The translations under genes were made by a program, and so were the position numbers. A DNA stretch of 64,000 nt from Aliiroseovarius lamellibrachiae (GTDB lineage Bacteria > Pseudomonadota > Alphaproteobacteria > Rhodobacterales > Rhodobacteraceae): contig NZ_JAHEVJ010000007.1 in NCBI RefSeq assembly GCF_018599245.1, positions 186,001 to 250,000 on the forward strand. The letters are read 5' to 3'. Under the pieces are notes generated by a model. That model was not told the DNA's origin, did not search any database, and worked only from the letters and a program-made list of their open reading frames with translations. Below, one piece after another: positions 54,825 through 63,243 of the stretch (position 1 is the stretch's first letter; every line of letters begins with the position of its first letter).

Positions 54825-55838
54825 ATGGTAGATGCGCTTACCCAGCTGTTGAATGAACGTGATTGGTTGATGGCCGATGGCGCGACCGGAACCACTTTAT
54901 TCAATATGGGTCTGACCTCTGGTGATGCGCCAGAGCTTTGGAACGTCGAGCAACAAGACAATATTCGCGCCTTGTATCGTGGGGCTGTGGATGCCGGGTC
55001 AGATATTTTTCTGACCAACTCTTTTGGCGGAAATGCCTCACGTCTGAAATTGCATGATGCCCACGCGCGCGTTCACGAGTTGAACAAGGCGGCGGCTGAA
55101 TTGGGTCGGGAAGTGGCGGATGCGTCTGGGCGCAAAGTCATTGTTGCGGGATCCATTGGTCCAACCGGCGAGATTATGGAGCCGATGGGAACCCTCACAT
55201 TTGACGGTGCGGTAGAGATGTTCCACGAACAAGCCGAGGGGCTTAAGGCCGGTGGCGCAGATGTCCTGTGGGTCGAAACCATTTCAGCCGCAGAGGAATA
55301 CAAAGCCGCCGCAAAGGCCGCGGAATTGGCGGGTATGGCGTGGTGTGGCACCATGAGCTTTGACACCGCCGGTCGCACGATGATGGGGATCACCTCTGCG
55401 GATCTTGCGCAAATGGTTGAAACCATTCCCAACCCACCCATTGCGTTTGGCGCGAACTGTGGTGTCGGTGCGGCGGATCTGCTGCGCACCGTTCTTGGGT
55501 TTGCCGCGCAAGGTTCAGAACGTCCGATCATTTCCAAAGGCAATGCGGGCATTCCCAAATATGTGGATGGGCATATCCACTATGATGGCACGCCGGAATT
55601 GATGGCGGATTATGCGGTGTTTGCACGCGATTGCGGGGCGAGCATCATTGGTGGCTGTTGCGGAACCACACCAGAGCATCTGCGTGCCATGCGCGAAGCG
55701 TTGGAAACACGCCCGCGCAGCGACACCCGCCCAACACTTGAAGAAATTGCGGATGCGCTGGGCGGATTTTCATCCAACTCTGACGGAACGGGGGATGATG
55801 AACCCAAAGCGCGTCGCACCCGCCGTCGTGGCGGCTAA
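54825..55838 (+). CDS. Homocysteine-binding methyltransferase part of split methionine synthase (or betaine-homocysteine methyltransferase)
   Basis: A 337-residue homocysteine S-methyltransferase domain alone, as in the N-terminal part of MetH. Zinc ligands are Cys212 (GANCGVGA) and Cys278-Cys279 (GGCCGT). The first strand reads LMADGATGTTLFNMGL, with TNSFGGN and AGSIGPTGEIMEPMG following. Sequences like this are often annotated bmt, but its neighbours, a free corrinoid-binding protein and a DUF1638 protein, fit a methionine synthase split into separate proteins as described in Phaeobacter. The C-terminal basic tail (KARRTRRRGG) is unusual for either. GGAG precedes the start; a terminator follows. 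Confidence 0.85.
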   Translation: MVDALTQLLNERDWLMADGATGTTLFNMGLTSGDAPELWNVEQQDNIRALYRGAVDAGSDIFLTNSFGGNASRLKLHDAHARVHELNKAAAELGREVADASGRKVIVAGSIGPTGEIMEPMGTLTFDGAVEMFHEQAEGLKAGGADVLWVETISAAEEYKAAAKAAELAGMAWCGTMSFDTAGRTMMGITSADLAQMVETIPNPPIAFGANCGVGAADLLRTVLGFAAQGSERPIISKGNAGIPKYVDGHIHYDGTPELMADYAVFARDCGASIIGGCCGTTPEHLRAMREALETRPRSDTRPTLEEIADALGGFSSNSDGTGDDEPKARRTRRRGG

Positions 55839-55859
55839 GATCGTGAAAACCGATGATTG

Positions 55860-55889
55860 AAAAGGCCTGCCATCTGGTGGGCCTTTTTT
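55860..55889 (+). terminator. Intrinsic terminator after the homocysteine methyltransferase gene
   Basis: Stem AAAAGGCC(TGCC) / (GGTG)GGCCTTTT with T-run TTTTTT follows the stop by about 20 bases. Confidence 0.8.
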
Positions 55890-56318
55890 GTGGAGAACCA
55901 ATGCCTGACATTCATGGAACAGTGACTGTTGATCCACAAAGCCCTTATCCAGTCCGTCATCATTCCGTCATCACAGCTTTGCAGATGCATTAGCGAACCC
56001 CCCATCCGCAAGCCGATCATATTTTGGTATCGGATGTTTTCATCGCGCCCAACAAATGTCGAATCGGCTCTCTTGCATTCTGGCCCCCCCCCGCCGCGGA
56101 CGTTGCGTCAATGCAACGTGGATATTTTACTTGTTTCCCCTGTAAACGCGCAGAACATAACGGAAACAATTGAACGATATTCACTATCCTCACGCGAATA
56201 ATTCATTTGCTTTGGGGTCGGTCCAAGGGCACTCAATGTCGCAATCGTTCCAGACCGGCGTACCAAAATTGGCGCATGTGTTAAGGGACCAAGAGTTTCA
56301 GCCAAGGGAAAGGCGACC
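55890..56318. other. About 430 bp without a gene, upstream of the corrinoid protein gene
   Basis: It contains an inverted repeat at 56100-56119 and an A/T-rich part (56120-56210) that could hold the promoter. No recognisable cobalamin or SAM riboswitch motif is evident by eye. No open frame with protein character was found. Confidence 0.45.
56100..56119. promoter_or_regulatory. Candidate operator upstream of the corrinoid protein gene
   Basis: A 7-bp perfect inverted repeat, ACGTTGC-N6-GCAACGT, lies about 200 bp before ATG 56319. The TTGC...GCAA core is typical of LacI or GntR-type sites. Confidence 0.4.
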
Positions 56319-57023
56319 ATGTCCGACCAAGAAGACGATATCATCCTGAGCGAACTGAGCGATGAAGAACTTGTTCAACAGATGCATGATGACCTTTATG
56401 ACGGTCTCAAAGAAGAGATCGAAGAAGGCGTCGGCATTCTGCTGGAACGTGAATGGACGCCTTACCGCGTTTTGACCGAAGCCCTTGTGGCCGGCATGAC
56501 CATTGTGGGCGCTGACTTCCGCGACGGTATTTTGTTTGTGCCAGAGGTGCTTTTGGCCGCAAACGCGATGAAAGGTGGCATGGCCATCTTGAAACCATTG
56601 CTGGCCGAAACCGGCGCGCCCCGTATGGGGAAAATGGTGATTGGAACCGTAAAAGGCGACATCCACGATATCGGCAAAAACCTTGTGTCGATGATGATGG
56701 AAGGCGCAGGTTTCGAAGTGCATGACATGGGCATCAACAACCCTGTTGAGGGCTATTTGGAAGCGCTCGAAAGAGAGCAACCAGACATCCTCGGCATGTC
56801 CGCCTTGTTGACCACCACCATGCCCTACATGAAGGTTGTGATCGACACACTCATCGAAAAAGGCATCCGCGATGACTATGTGGTCTTGGTTGGTGGCGCC
56901 CCGCTGAACGATGAGTTTGGCAAAGCGATCGGTGCAGACAGCTATTGTCGTGATGCGGCTGTGGCCGTTGAAACCGCCAAAGAATACATGGCGAAAAAGC
57001 ACAATCAGCTTGCTGCTGGCTAA
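56319..57023 (+). CDS. Corrinoid-binding protein, B12 part of split methionine synthase
   Basis: A 234-residue protein with the helical cap (about 10-95) and Rossmann-like B12-binding domain (about 103-225). The Co-coordinating His116 is in DIHDIG (GTVKGDIHDIGKN), with the S-A-L-L-T-T and VGGAPLND segments that flank the nucleotide tail. It is the size of stand-alone MtbC/MttC-like corrinoid proteins and of the B12 domain of split MetH. Its flanks support the latter. AAAGG precedes ATG 56319. A pterin-binding partner is not in this window. Confidence 0.9.
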   Translation: MSDQEDDIILSELSDEELVQQMHDDLYDGLKEEIEEGVGILLEREWTPYRVLTEALVAGMTIVGADFRDGILFVPEVLLAANAMKGGMAILKPLLAETGAPRMGKMVIGTVKGDIHDIGKNLVSMMMEGAGFEVHDMGINNPVEGYLEALEREQPDILGMSALLTTTMPYMKVVIDTLIEKGIRDDYVVLVGGAPLNDEFGKAIGADSYCRDAAVAVETAKEYMAKKHNQLAAG

Positions 57024-57048
57024 ACATGTGATGTGAAGAATATGGATC

Positions 57049-57076
57049 AGGCCTCGCTTTTTTGCGGGGCCTTTTC
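57049..57076 (+). terminator. Intrinsic terminator after the corrinoid protein gene
   Basis: Stem GGCCTCGC / GCGGGGCC, one wobble pair, with a T-rich loop is followed by TTTTC. Confidence 0.65.
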
Positions 57077-57119
57077 TTTTCCCCTTTTCATTTCATCCGG
57101 GGGCCCCCACATAGGGGGA

Positions 57120-57305
57120 ATGAGCAAAACACGCTATGCCTTTTTACTGTTGCTGGTCCTCGCCTCAGGGGGGCTGACCGTACTTGTGGCCGGCTTAGCG
57201 ATCAGCAGCGGCAAGCTGAACGGGCAAACGGCTATGTCGCTTATGCCTTTGTTGTTGCTTCTATCTGTGGCAGTGAAAGCCCTTCGTCCGGATGGTAAAG
57301 ACTAA
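57120..57305 (+). CDS. Small two-helix membrane protein of 61 residues, unknown function
   Basis: The frame starts at ATG 57120. The protein has a first hydrophobic helix (AFLLLLVLASGGLTVLVAGL, about residues 7-26) and a second (MSLMPLLLLLSVAVKAL, about 40-56). The G-run serving as ribosome-binding site at 57114-57118 is only one base from the ATG, and it can pair with C5 at 57104-57108. It lies between the corrinoid protein and DUF1638 genes, all rightward. No family is recognised. Confidence 0.55.
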   Translation: MSKTRYAFLLLLVLASGGLTVLVAGLAISSGKLNGQTAMSLMPLLLLLSVAVKALRPDGKD

Positions 57306-57414
57306 TTATAAACTCGGCACCTGCCCCGGTTTGCTTAGATATTTTCCGTGTTAAGTGTTAACCTGTTCGCACCACCACGCATTATGCCGATCTGCCACCA
57401 GACGAGGACCTGCC

Positions 57415-58062
57415 ATGACCGCTTTTCGCCCGACGGATGAGAATCTAACCCGCGATGGACTTGCGCCAACCGTTGAAAAAGGACAGGTGCTGATTTTGGC
57501 CTGCGGGGCTTTGGCAAATGAAATTATCGCGGTCATTCGCCAAAACAAATGGGATCATATGACCCTGACCTGTTTGCCAGCGATCCTGCACAATACACCA
57601 GATCAGATCCCCGCTGCTGTCGAAGACGCCTTGAAAAAGCACAAAAAAGACTTCGATCAGATCTTTTTGGCCTATGCCGATTGTGGCACCGGAGGAGTAT
57701 TACAAACCATATGCGACGCGCATGGCATTCAGATGATCCAAGGGCCGCATTGCTATTCATTTTTTGAAGGAACTGAGGGGTTTCTTGACCGCGCGGAAGA
57801 CGAGATAGACACCTTCTATCTCACCGATTTCCTTGCGCGTGGCTTTGAAAACTTCGTTATTAAACCGCTGGGTCTGGATCGCCACCCAGAATTGCGTGAC
57901 ATGTATTTCGGCCACTACACCCGACTTGTCTATCAAGCGCAAACCAACAATCCTGCTCTCGACAAACTGGCACAAGACGCCGCAGACCGGCTTGGATTAC
58001 GTTACGAACGCAGGTTTACGGGCTACGGCGATCTGGAAACCGCATTGGCATCAGTGGATTGA
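57415..58062 (+). CDS. DUF1638-family protein
   Basis: A 215-residue protein with the DUF1638 pattern: ILACGALANEIIAV, LPAILHNTPDQIPAAVED (short form LHNTPDQIP), FLAYADCGTGGVLQ and QGPHCYSFFEG, with conserved Cys residues in the ACGAL, DCGTGG and HCYSF segments. DUF1638 genes have been associated with split B12-dependent methionine synthases by genetic data in Phaeobacter; this neighbourhood agrees. Its molecular activity is unknown to me. GAGG lies before ATG 57415; in-frame starts further upstream look foreign. Confidence 0.85.
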   Translation: MTAFRPTDENLTRDGLAPTVEKGQVLILACGALANEIIAVIRQNKWDHMTLTCLPAILHNTPDQIPAAVEDALKKHKKDFDQIFLAYADCGTGGVLQTICDAHGIQMIQGPHCYSFFEGTEGFLDRAEDEIDTFYLTDFLARGFENFVIKPLGLDRHPELRDMYFGHYTRLVYQAQTNNPALDKLAQDAADRLGLRYERRFTGYGDLETALASVD

Positions 58063-58159
58063 TGCGTCTCAACTTAAACCTGCATCACCTAACGTTGGCT
58101 GAAAACAATGATTTCAACGCCTTAGATGATGCCCGCCGCCCTATTGACGCCAAAGCGCA

Positions 58160-58570
58160 TTAGCTCGCCTCAGAGGCCGTTTTTCTGATCCGTTCGACCA
58201 TCGAACGCACCCCGTTGGACCGCTGCGCGGAAAGATGTTCGTTTAGCCCAAGCCGCCCCAACTCCGATACAGCATCAACATCAAGGACGTCAGCAACGGG
58301 AAGACCGTTATAAAGCGCCCCAAGAACCGCCACCAATCCGCGCACAATCATCGCGTCGCTATCGCCTTGAAACCGGTAAATCCCTGCCTCAATCATGGGC
58401 TGCAACCAAACCTGGCTCGCACACCCTTCCACCTTGGTCGCAGGCACCTTCAGCGCGTCATCCAATGGCGCCATGGCTTTGCCCATGTCGATCACCATGG
58501 CGTAACGATCTTCCCAATCGTCCAGAAATTCAAAATCTTCGACAATCTCTTCAAATGCTGCGCTGGCCAT
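58160..58570 (-). CDS. sufE: SufE-family cysteine desulfuration protein
   Basis: A 136-residue protein that accepts sulfane sulfur from a SufS-type desulfurase. The acceptor Cys lies in KVEGCASQVWL, and the fold signature LDDWEDRYAMVIDMGK is present. The start is ATG 58570 with GGAGG five bases upstream; an ATG four codons further up puts that site inside the gene. It is isolated from any suf operon here, convergent with the DUF1638 gene and divergent from a lipoprotein gene. Confidence 0.92.
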   Translation of the reverse strand: MASAAFEEIVEDFEFLDDWEDRYAMVIDMGKAMAPLDDALKVPATKVEGCASQVWLQPMIEAGIYRFQGDSDAMIVRGLVAVLGALYNGLPVADVLDVDAVSELGRLGLNEHLSAQRSNGVRSMVERIRKTASEAS

Positions 58571-58692
58571 CCTGCCCTCCATTGCTTCTTTTCACCTAAG
58601 GAGATCGGCTGAAAAGGTCCAGCCCTGCAATGGCTCTCTTTTCAAAAGCCGCGTCATGCGCTAACCCTTTGAGCAGAACCAAAGGAGCCCCT

Positions 58693-59163
58693 ATGCGTAT
58701 CCGAATTCTTGCTGTCTCTGCCATGTGCCTTGGTCTTACCGCTTGCGGCGGTGGCACCAATTTGAATCCACTGTCCTGGTTTCAACGCTCAGGCCCCAAA
58801 GATGTGGCCCTGATTCCCGCGGGCGGGTTTCTTGACGCACAGGATCAACGGCTTTTGGTGGCCGAAGTTGTCGAAATGAAAGTCCTGCAGGCGTCGGGTG
58901 GCGTGATCATTCGCGCCAAAGGTCTGCCGCCACGTTTGGGGTACTGGGATGCAGAACTTGTATCAAACAGCCTTGAAACGCCAGAAAAGGGCGTGCTGAC
59001 CTATGAGTTCCGCATTTCCGAACCGCCCTATCACACCAATACCGGACGCGCCAAACAACGCGAAGTCTTTGTGGGGCATTTTGTGTCGAACGCGAAATTA
59101 CGCAATGCCACCAGCATTCGCGTTCTGGGCACCGGCAACAGCCGTTCGATGCGCGTCAAATAG
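58693..59163 (+). CDS. Putative lipoprotein, unknown function
   Basis: A 156-residue protein with a lipoprotein signal: MRIRILAVSAMCLGLTAC-G, lipobox L-T-A-C at residues 15-18 (a Cys about 18). The rest is beta-rich with a RAKGLPPRLGYWDAELV segment and a basic C-terminus (NSRSMRVK). No family is recognised. AAAGGAG precedes ATG 58693; the in-frame codon at 58630 would hide the signal peptide. Confidence 0.8.
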   Translation: MRIRILAVSAMCLGLTACGGGTNLNPLSWFQRSGPKDVALIPAGGFLDAQDQRLLVAEVVEMKVLQASGGVIIRAKGLPPRLGYWDAELVSNSLETPEKGVLTYEFRISEPPYHTNTGRAKQREVFVGHFVSNAKLRNATSIRVLGTGNSRSMRVK

Positions 59164-59198
59164 CGAAAACAGCGGGGTTAACCCGCTGCTTTTGTGCA

Positions 59199-60359
59199 TT
59201 AAACTTCGAACACCTCGACCCGCTGACCTTTTGCGGCCAAAGCAAGCTTGCCTTCGCACAGGCGCACCGCATCATCACCAAACACCTCAGCGCGCCATCC
59301 AGACAGGGCCTGAACATTGCGCTTTCCAGCCGCCAGTGCATCCAGATCTGCCGCAGATGCAATAAGCTTCTGCGCCACTTTTTCCTGCTCACACCGGGCC
59401 TTAAGCAACACGCGCAGCAAATCCGCCAAGGCAGGATTGACCTGTAGCTTTTCTTTGTTTTGATCCGAGACCTTTGGAAGCGCGTCCTGATTGCAAGCCA
59501 AACCGTCAGCGACGGCTTTAAGAATACCCTCCGCAATATCGCCCCTGCGCGCTTCACGCAAAAGCAGGCGCGAGCGACCAAGCTCTTGAATATTTTTCGG
59601 TTTGGTTGACGCAAGCTCCAGCAAGGCATCGTCTTTCATCACCCGGTTACGCGGAATATTTCGAGATTGCGCATAGATTTCACGAAACTTTGCCAGCTCT
59701 CGTACAATTCCAAGAAAACGCCCGGAATTGGTGCGTGTTTTCACCCGTTTCCAAGCCTCTGGCGGGTCAATTGTATAGGTGTCAGGATGGGTCAATACGC
59801 GGAGCTCTTGCTCCACCCAGTCAGCCCTGCCCGTCTTGTTCAGCTCTGCCGCCAACCATTCGTAAATGCCCCGAAGATGGGTCACATCCCCAATTGCATA
59901 GGTTTTTTGCGCATCGGTCAAAGGACGACGCGACCAATCGGTGAAACGGCTAGATTTGTCCAATTGCTCCTTGGCAATTTTGCGCACCAGCGTCTCATAA
60001 CCAACTTGATCGCCAAACCCGCACACCATGGCCGCAACCTGCGTGTCAAAGAGCGGTTTGGGAAACACGCCGGCTTCGACAAAAAAGATTTCAAGATCCT
60101 GACGGGCGGCGTGGAACACTTTTACAACATCTTCGTTGCGAAAAAGCTCATACATCGGCTCCAACGACAGACCCTCAACCAAAGGATCGACCAGAACCGC
60201 GTCTTCTTCGGCCTTTCCCGGAACCGCCATTTGAACAAGGCACAGCTTGGAATAATAGGTGCGTTCGCGCAGGAATTCCGTGTCCACCGTGACATAGGGA
60301 TGTTTGGCGGCGCGCGCGCAAAATTCAGCAAGCGCTTCGGTGGTCGTAATGGTAATCAT
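59199..60359 (-). CDS. rnd: Ribonuclease D
   Basis: A 386-residue DEDD-type 3'-5' exoribonuclease trimming tRNA and other RNAs. Exonuclease motif I is VTVDTEFLRERTYYSKL with the DTE pair, motif II includes KVFHAARQDLE, motif III TYAIGDVTHL. Two HRDC-like helical domains follow (about 210-290 and 300-380). The gene is single; purM-purN lie upstream on the same strand. Confidence 0.96.
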   Translation of the reverse strand: MITITTTEALAEFCARAAKHPYVTVDTEFLRERTYYSKLCLVQMAVPGKAEEDAVLVDPLVEGLSLEPMYELFRNEDVVKVFHAARQDLEIFFVEAGVFPKPLFDTQVAAMVCGFGDQVGYETLVRKIAKEQLDKSSRFTDWSRRPLTDAQKTYAIGDVTHLRGIYEWLAAELNKTGRADWVEQELRVLTHPDTYTIDPPEAWKRVKTRTNSGRFLGIVRELAKFREIYAQSRNIPRNRVMKDDALLELASTKPKNIQELGRSRLLLREARRGDIAEGILKAVADGLACNQDALPKVSDQNKEKLQVNPALADLLRVLLKARCEQEKVAQKLIASAADLDALAAGKRNVQALSGWRAEVFGDDAVRLCEGKLALAAKGQRVEVFEV

Positions 60360-60468
60360 TTCAGTATCCTGATCGAGTGGCCCATTGGCGTTCGGGGCGG
60401 CGTTCGGGCAGGTTTACGGCGAAATTGCCCGAAAGAAAAGCCTTGTGGAAAAACGGGGTCCGTGGCGC

Positions 60469-61083
60469 TCACCCAAAGAACACAGGCGTCTTGTCACCTT
60501 GCGCAAATCGACGCAAAACGGCGGGGTAAAGCAGGTGTTCCTGAACCAAAACGCGCGCGGCCAGATCGTCAGCGGTATCGCCTTGCAACACCGGCACACG
60601 GGCTTGCCCCAAAATAGGCCCACCATCCAGTTCAGCCGTCACCTCGTGCACGGAACATCCGGCTTGGACATCGCCCGCATCTATTGCGCGTTGATGTGTG
60701 TGCAGCCCTTTGTACTTGGGCAGCAACGAGGGGTGGATGTTCAAACATTTCCCAGCCCAATGCCCCGTGAACCCTTCGGTCAGGATCCGCATGAACCCGG
60801 CAAGACAGATGATATCAGGGGTTGCCGCCTCAAGACGTGCGGTTACGGCCGCCTCGAACCCCGGACGATCACCTTTGTAATCGCGGTGATCCACAACCGC
60901 GGTCTCAATGCCAAGGTCGGCCGCTTTCGCGAGGCCACCCGCGTCTGGAATATTCGACAACACAAGGCACGGGCGCGCGGGGTGGTCACCGATCATCGAG
61001 TTGACCAGCGTGACCATGTTAGAACCGCCCCCGGAAATCAGGATGGCGACCCGCTTATGCGACCCTGCCCCGTCTTTTGTCAC
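60469..61083 (-). CDS. purN: Phosphoribosylglycinamide formyltransferase
   Basis: A 204-residue formyl-THF-dependent GAR transformylase. Motifs: [12 protein letters not shown] (nucleotide-binding), [10 protein letters not shown], the catalytic N-I-H-P-S ([13 protein letters not shown]) and [16 protein letters not shown] with the catalytic Asp downstream. Translation begins at GTG 61083 inside the purM stop, a GTGA overlap. An internal ATG later in the protein would delete the first strand, so GTG is favoured. Confidence 0.96.
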   Translation of the reverse strand: MTKDGAGSHKRVAILISGGGSNMVTLVNSMIGDHPARPCLVLSNIPDAGGLAKAADLGIETAVVDHRDYKGDRPGFEAAVTARLEAATPDIICLAGFMRILTEGFTGHWAGKCLNIHPSLLPKYKGLHTHQRAIDAGDVQAGCSVHEVTAELDGGPILGQARVPVLQGDTADDLAARVLVQEHLLYPAVLRRFAQGDKTPVFFG

Positions 61084-62129
61084 AGAAGCGACCCTAGGTA
61101 TTTTACACCTTCGCCGGTTTGGATAATGCCCAGCTGGCTGACGGTTTCGCCGGCGTCGGTCAGCAGTTTGATGATGTTTTTCACCTGTTTGCTGTCGACA
61201 ACCATGATCATGCCGATGCCAGAGTTAAAGGTTTTAAGCAGTTCCGCTTCGCTCATCTGGCCGGTTTCAGCCAACCATTTAAAGACAGGTGGCAGATCCC
61301 ACGCATCCAGATCAACCACGGCGCCAAGGGTGTTTGGCAGCACACGCGGCAGGTTCTCGGTCAGGCCACCACCGGTGATATGGGCCAGGGCGTGAACGCC
61401 ACCGGCGTTGATCGCCTCAAGAACTTGGGTGACATAAAGACGTGTGGGCGCCAAAAGCGCCTCGCCCAAGGTGATGCTACCATCCCAAGGGCAATCCGCA
61501 TCCCAACCAAGACCAGAGACTTCGACCAGTTTACGCACCAAAGAATACCCGTTGGAATGTACCCCGTCCGAGGCCAGCCCCAGCAGAACGTCACCCGGAC
61601 GCACACCGCGCGGCAACACTTCGCCGCGTTCCAGCGCACCGACCGCAAAGCCTGCAAGATCAAAGTCACCGTCGTCATACATGCCCGGCATTTCGGCCGT
61701 TTCCCCGCCAACCAAGGCACAGCGTGACAGTTCACAGCCTTTGGCAATGCCTTCGATGATCCGCGCCGCTTTGTCTGTTTCCAGACGCCCCGTTGCAAAG
61801 TAATCGAGGAAGAAAAGAGGTTCCGCCCCTTGGCACACAAGGTCATTCACGCACATCGCCACAAGATCGATCCCGATGGTGTCCACATTGCCCGTGTCAA
61901 TTGCGATGCGCAGCTTGGTGCCCACCCCATCTGTGGCTGACACCAGAACCGGGTCTTTGAACCCTGCGCCCTTAAGGTCAAACAGCGCGCCAAAGCCGCC
62001 CAGACCCGCCATCACACCCGGACGATTGGTCCGTTTGGCGGCCGGTTTGATCCGCTCCACCAGCGCGTTGCCTGCGTCAATATCTACACCTGCATCCGCA
62101 TAGGTGATGCCCTTAGACTGATCGCTCAT
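61080..62129 (-). CDS. purM: Phosphoribosylformylglycinamidine cyclo-ligase
   Basis: A 349-residue AIR synthetase forming AIR from FGAM with ATP. Characteristic stretches are [44 protein letters not shown] and [17 protein letters not shown]. It is translationally coupled with purN. The start is ATG 62129. Confidence 0.97.
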   Translation of the reverse strand: MSDQSKGITYADAGVDIDAGNALVERIKPAAKRTNRPGVMAGLGGFGALFDLKGAGFKDPVLVSATDGVGTKLRIAIDTGNVDTIGIDLVAMCVNDLVCQGAEPLFFLDYFATGRLETDKAARIIEGIAKGCELSRCALVGGETAEMPGMYDDGDFDLAGFAVGALERGEVLPRGVRPGDVLLGLASDGVHSNGYSLVRKLVEVSGLGWDADCPWDGSITLGEALLAPTRLYVTQVLEAINAGGVHALAHITGGGLTENLPRVLPNTLGAVVDLDAWDLPPVFKWLAETGQMSEAELLKTFNSGIGMIMVVDSKQVKNIIKLLTDAGETVSQLGIIQTGEGVKYLGSLL

Positions 62130-62244
62130 GTCGACCCCCGATAATCCAAAGCTGCGTTTTCACGCCACGAGGTAACTTAGTGCGCGCAAAGAGTCTACGC
62201 CCAGCTTGACGCGGGCCAAAAGTTTGATACCTAGGGGGCACGGT

Positions 62245-62321
62245 GGGCCTGTAGCTCAACTGGTTAGAGCAGAGCGCTCATAACGCTTTGGTTGCGGGTT
62301 CAAGTCCTGCCGGGCCTACCA
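62245..62321 (+). tRNA. tRNA with CAU anticodon (Met elongator or Ile2)
   Basis: A 77-nt cloverleaf: acceptor GGGCCTG / CGGGCCT with wobble pairs, D-arm GCTC-AACTGGTTA-GAGC, anticodon stem-loop GAGCG-CTCATAA-CGCTT giving CAT, T-arm GCGGG-TTCAAGT-CCTGC, and encoded CCA. CAT could denote elongator Met or Ile read after lysidine modification; the T-arm and variable region look nearer to Ile2, but this is not certain. Confidence 0.9.
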
Positions 62322-62385
62322 ATTCCCCACCGACATCCCTGCCCCAAGGCACTGACCTGTAAGGTTTTATGCGCCGGATAAGGCG

Positions 62386-63159
62386 TTATGACGCATAATT
62401 GCTGCCTTCATCATCCAAGAGCGCCTTAAGCTCGGACAAGTGGCGTTCGGATTGATCGGGATAATCCTCTAGTTCTTGCGCCGTTTTCTCTGCAATCTCG
62501 TCACTAAGAATTCGAAGTTTTTGCCCCGTTTGCAGCGCACGGATATAGGTTTCTGCCGCACGCTCAAAATAATAAAGCCGATTGAACGTGTCCGCGACGC
62601 TTGATCCGATCACCAACACGCCGTGATTGCCCATGATCATCGTTTTGACTTTGGGATCTGTGAGCATTGATGCACAGCGCGCGCCTTCGCTTTCAAAGGC
62701 AAGTCCTCCGTACCCGTCATCAATCACAAATCGGTTGAAAAACGTGGCTGAGTTCTGATCGATCGGCGGCAAAGAACTGTCCGCCAATGACGCAAGCACC
62801 GTGGCATGAATGGAATGCACATGCATCACACAGCGCGCGTGCGGACACAGACGGTGGATTGACCCATGCAACCCCCAAGCCGTTGGATCCGGGGCGCCCG
62901 GGCGGCCCATCGTGGTCTGATCATCTGCATCCAAAAGCAATAGGTCAGAGGCTTTGATGCGCGAGAAATGCATCTGGTTTGGGTTCATCAGAAACTGACT
63001 GCCCGCCTCATTCACCGCCAATGAAAAGTGGTTTGCCACCGCTTCGTGCATGTTCAGCCGAGCGGTCCAACGAAAAGCCGCAGCCATATCCACACGCTGC
63101 TGCCAATGGTCAAGATTGGCGCCCATGTCGGATGTCATTTCCAGATGTGTCTTGTTCAT
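62386..63159 (-). CDS. Class II aldolase / adducin-family protein
   Basis: A 257-residue zinc aldolase-like protein related to L-fuculose-phosphate aldolase and ribulose-5-phosphate 4-epimerase. The metal-binding His pairs appear in MHVHSIHATVLAS and in the late NHGVLVIG; the N-terminal ANHFSLAV corresponds to the phosphate-binding region. No substrate can be read. AGGAGA precedes ATG 63159. Its neighbours, an EnvZ-like kinase on the same strand and a tRNA, give no pathway hint. Confidence 0.9.
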   Translation of the reverse strand: MNKTHLEMTSDMGANLDHWQQRVDMAAAFRWTARLNMHEAVANHFSLAVNEAGSQFLMNPNQMHFSRIKASDLLLLDADDQTTMGRPGAPDPTAWGLHGSIHRLCPHARCVMHVHSIHATVLASLADSSLPPIDQNSATFFNRFVIDDGYGGLAFESEGARCASMLTDPKVKTMIMGNHGVLVIGSSVADTFNRLYYFERAAETYIRALQTGQKLRILSDEIAEKTAQELEDYPDQSERHLSELKALLDDEGSNYAS

Positions 63160-63243
63160 GAGCTGTCTCCTGTTTTGTTCAACTTAGCGGGAGTGGCCAG
63201 CCCAATTCAGTTCAATAATCACATTATTCCGCCCAAAACCGAC

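Noticed and set aside
55890-56318. Cobalamin or SAM riboswitch before the corrinoid protein gene
   Set aside because: No B12-box-like or SAM-riboswitch core could be recognised by eye. A covariance search would be needed to be sure.
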